Part shown: positions 6,225 through 6,282 of the stretch, piece after piece
Layout: each line of letters begins with the position of its first letter
Position numbering within the stretch: the stretch's first letter is position 1
Source: Candidatus Rokubacteria bacterium RIFCSPLOWO2_02_FULL_72_37
Lineage (GTDB): Bacteria > Methylomirabilota > Methylomirabilia > Rokubacteriales > CSP1-6
DNA length: 6,282 bases
Direction: 5' to 3'
Assembly: GCA_001790315.1 (NCBI GenBank)
Contig: MGCE01000200.1
Coordinates: forward strand, 1 to 6,282
Made by a program: the position numbers and the translations under genes
Notes under the pieces: generated by a model
Databases searched by the model: none
Seen by the model: the letters and a program-made list of their open reading frames with translations, nothing else
What the model was told of the DNA's origin: nothing

Positions 6225-6282
6225 CTACAGGTGGGAGATCGTCTCGTGCGTCTCCGGCTCTCGCTCGCGGCGCAGGCGGCGC
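6225..6282 (-). CDS. Possible C-terminal fragment of an upstream gene
   Basis: One minus-strand frame enters from the window edge and ends at a TAG (6227-6225), giving an 18-residue tail rich in Arg and Glu (ending HETISHL). It would stop 18 bases before the kinase GTG, a spacing typical of one operon, and the kinase lacks a promoter-like region within the window. However, all three minus-strand frames are open over this short stretch, so the coding call is weak and no product can be named. If no gene ends here, the segment is simply the leader of the kinase gene. Confidence 0.3.
   Translation of the reverse strand, partial: RRLRREREPETHETISHL

Overview
This window is almost wholly protein-coding. 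Every gene I can support lies on the minus strand, so transcription runs from high to low coordinates. The DNA is very GC-rich (roughly 70% by eye, not computed), with strong G/C bias at codon third positions. That bias produces long meaningless open frames on the other strand. All six predicted start codons are GTG. The organism is a high-GC Gram-negative-type bacterium: there is a membrane sensor kinase paired with a sigma-54 activator, and a compact tmk-holB-ricT-metG cluster. A Methylomirabilota/Rokubacteria-like or deltaproteobacterial-type lineage would fit, but this is inference and the sequence given does not fix the phylum.

Layout in order of transcription. (i) 6282-6225 may be the last 18 codons of an upstream gene, with weak evidence. 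(ii) 6206-4737 is a two-transmembrane sensor histidine kinase (periplasmic sensor, HAMP, HisKA, HATPase). (iii) 4740-3418 is an NtrC-family response regulator (receiver, sigma-54 AAA+, Fis-type helix-turn-helix) that overlaps the kinase gene by 4 bases (GTGA). (iv) 3417-3353 is a 65-base spacer, the largest non-coding gap in the window; it holds a possible extended -10 element and no recognisable terminator. (v) 3352-2735 is tmk (thymidylate kinase). (vi) 2745-1903 is holB (DNA polymerase III delta-prime), overlapping tmk by 11 bases. (vii) 1888-1040 is a PSP1/RicT (YaaT) family protein. (viii) 1043 to the window edge is metG (methionyl-tRNA synthetase), overlapping ricT by 4 bases (GTGA) and cut off before its anticodon-binding domain.

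The two functional groups are a two-component system that probably switches on unidentified sigma-54 promoters elsewhere, and a housekeeping operon linking dTTP supply, clamp loading, a Cys-rich RNA-metabolism-associated protein and Met-tRNA charging. The housekeeping order tmk-holB-ricT-metG is a condensed form of the Bacillus subtilis tmk region (tmk-yaaQ-yaaR-holB-yaaT-yabA...metS). I found no mobile elements, CRISPR arrays, tRNA or rRNA genes, or intrinsic terminators. I do not see a new multi-gene system here. The points most worth checking are a clamp-loader delta-prime lacking both its zinc module and its Walker A lysine, an extra cysteine cluster in RicT, and a possible hairpin over the holB ribosome-binding site.
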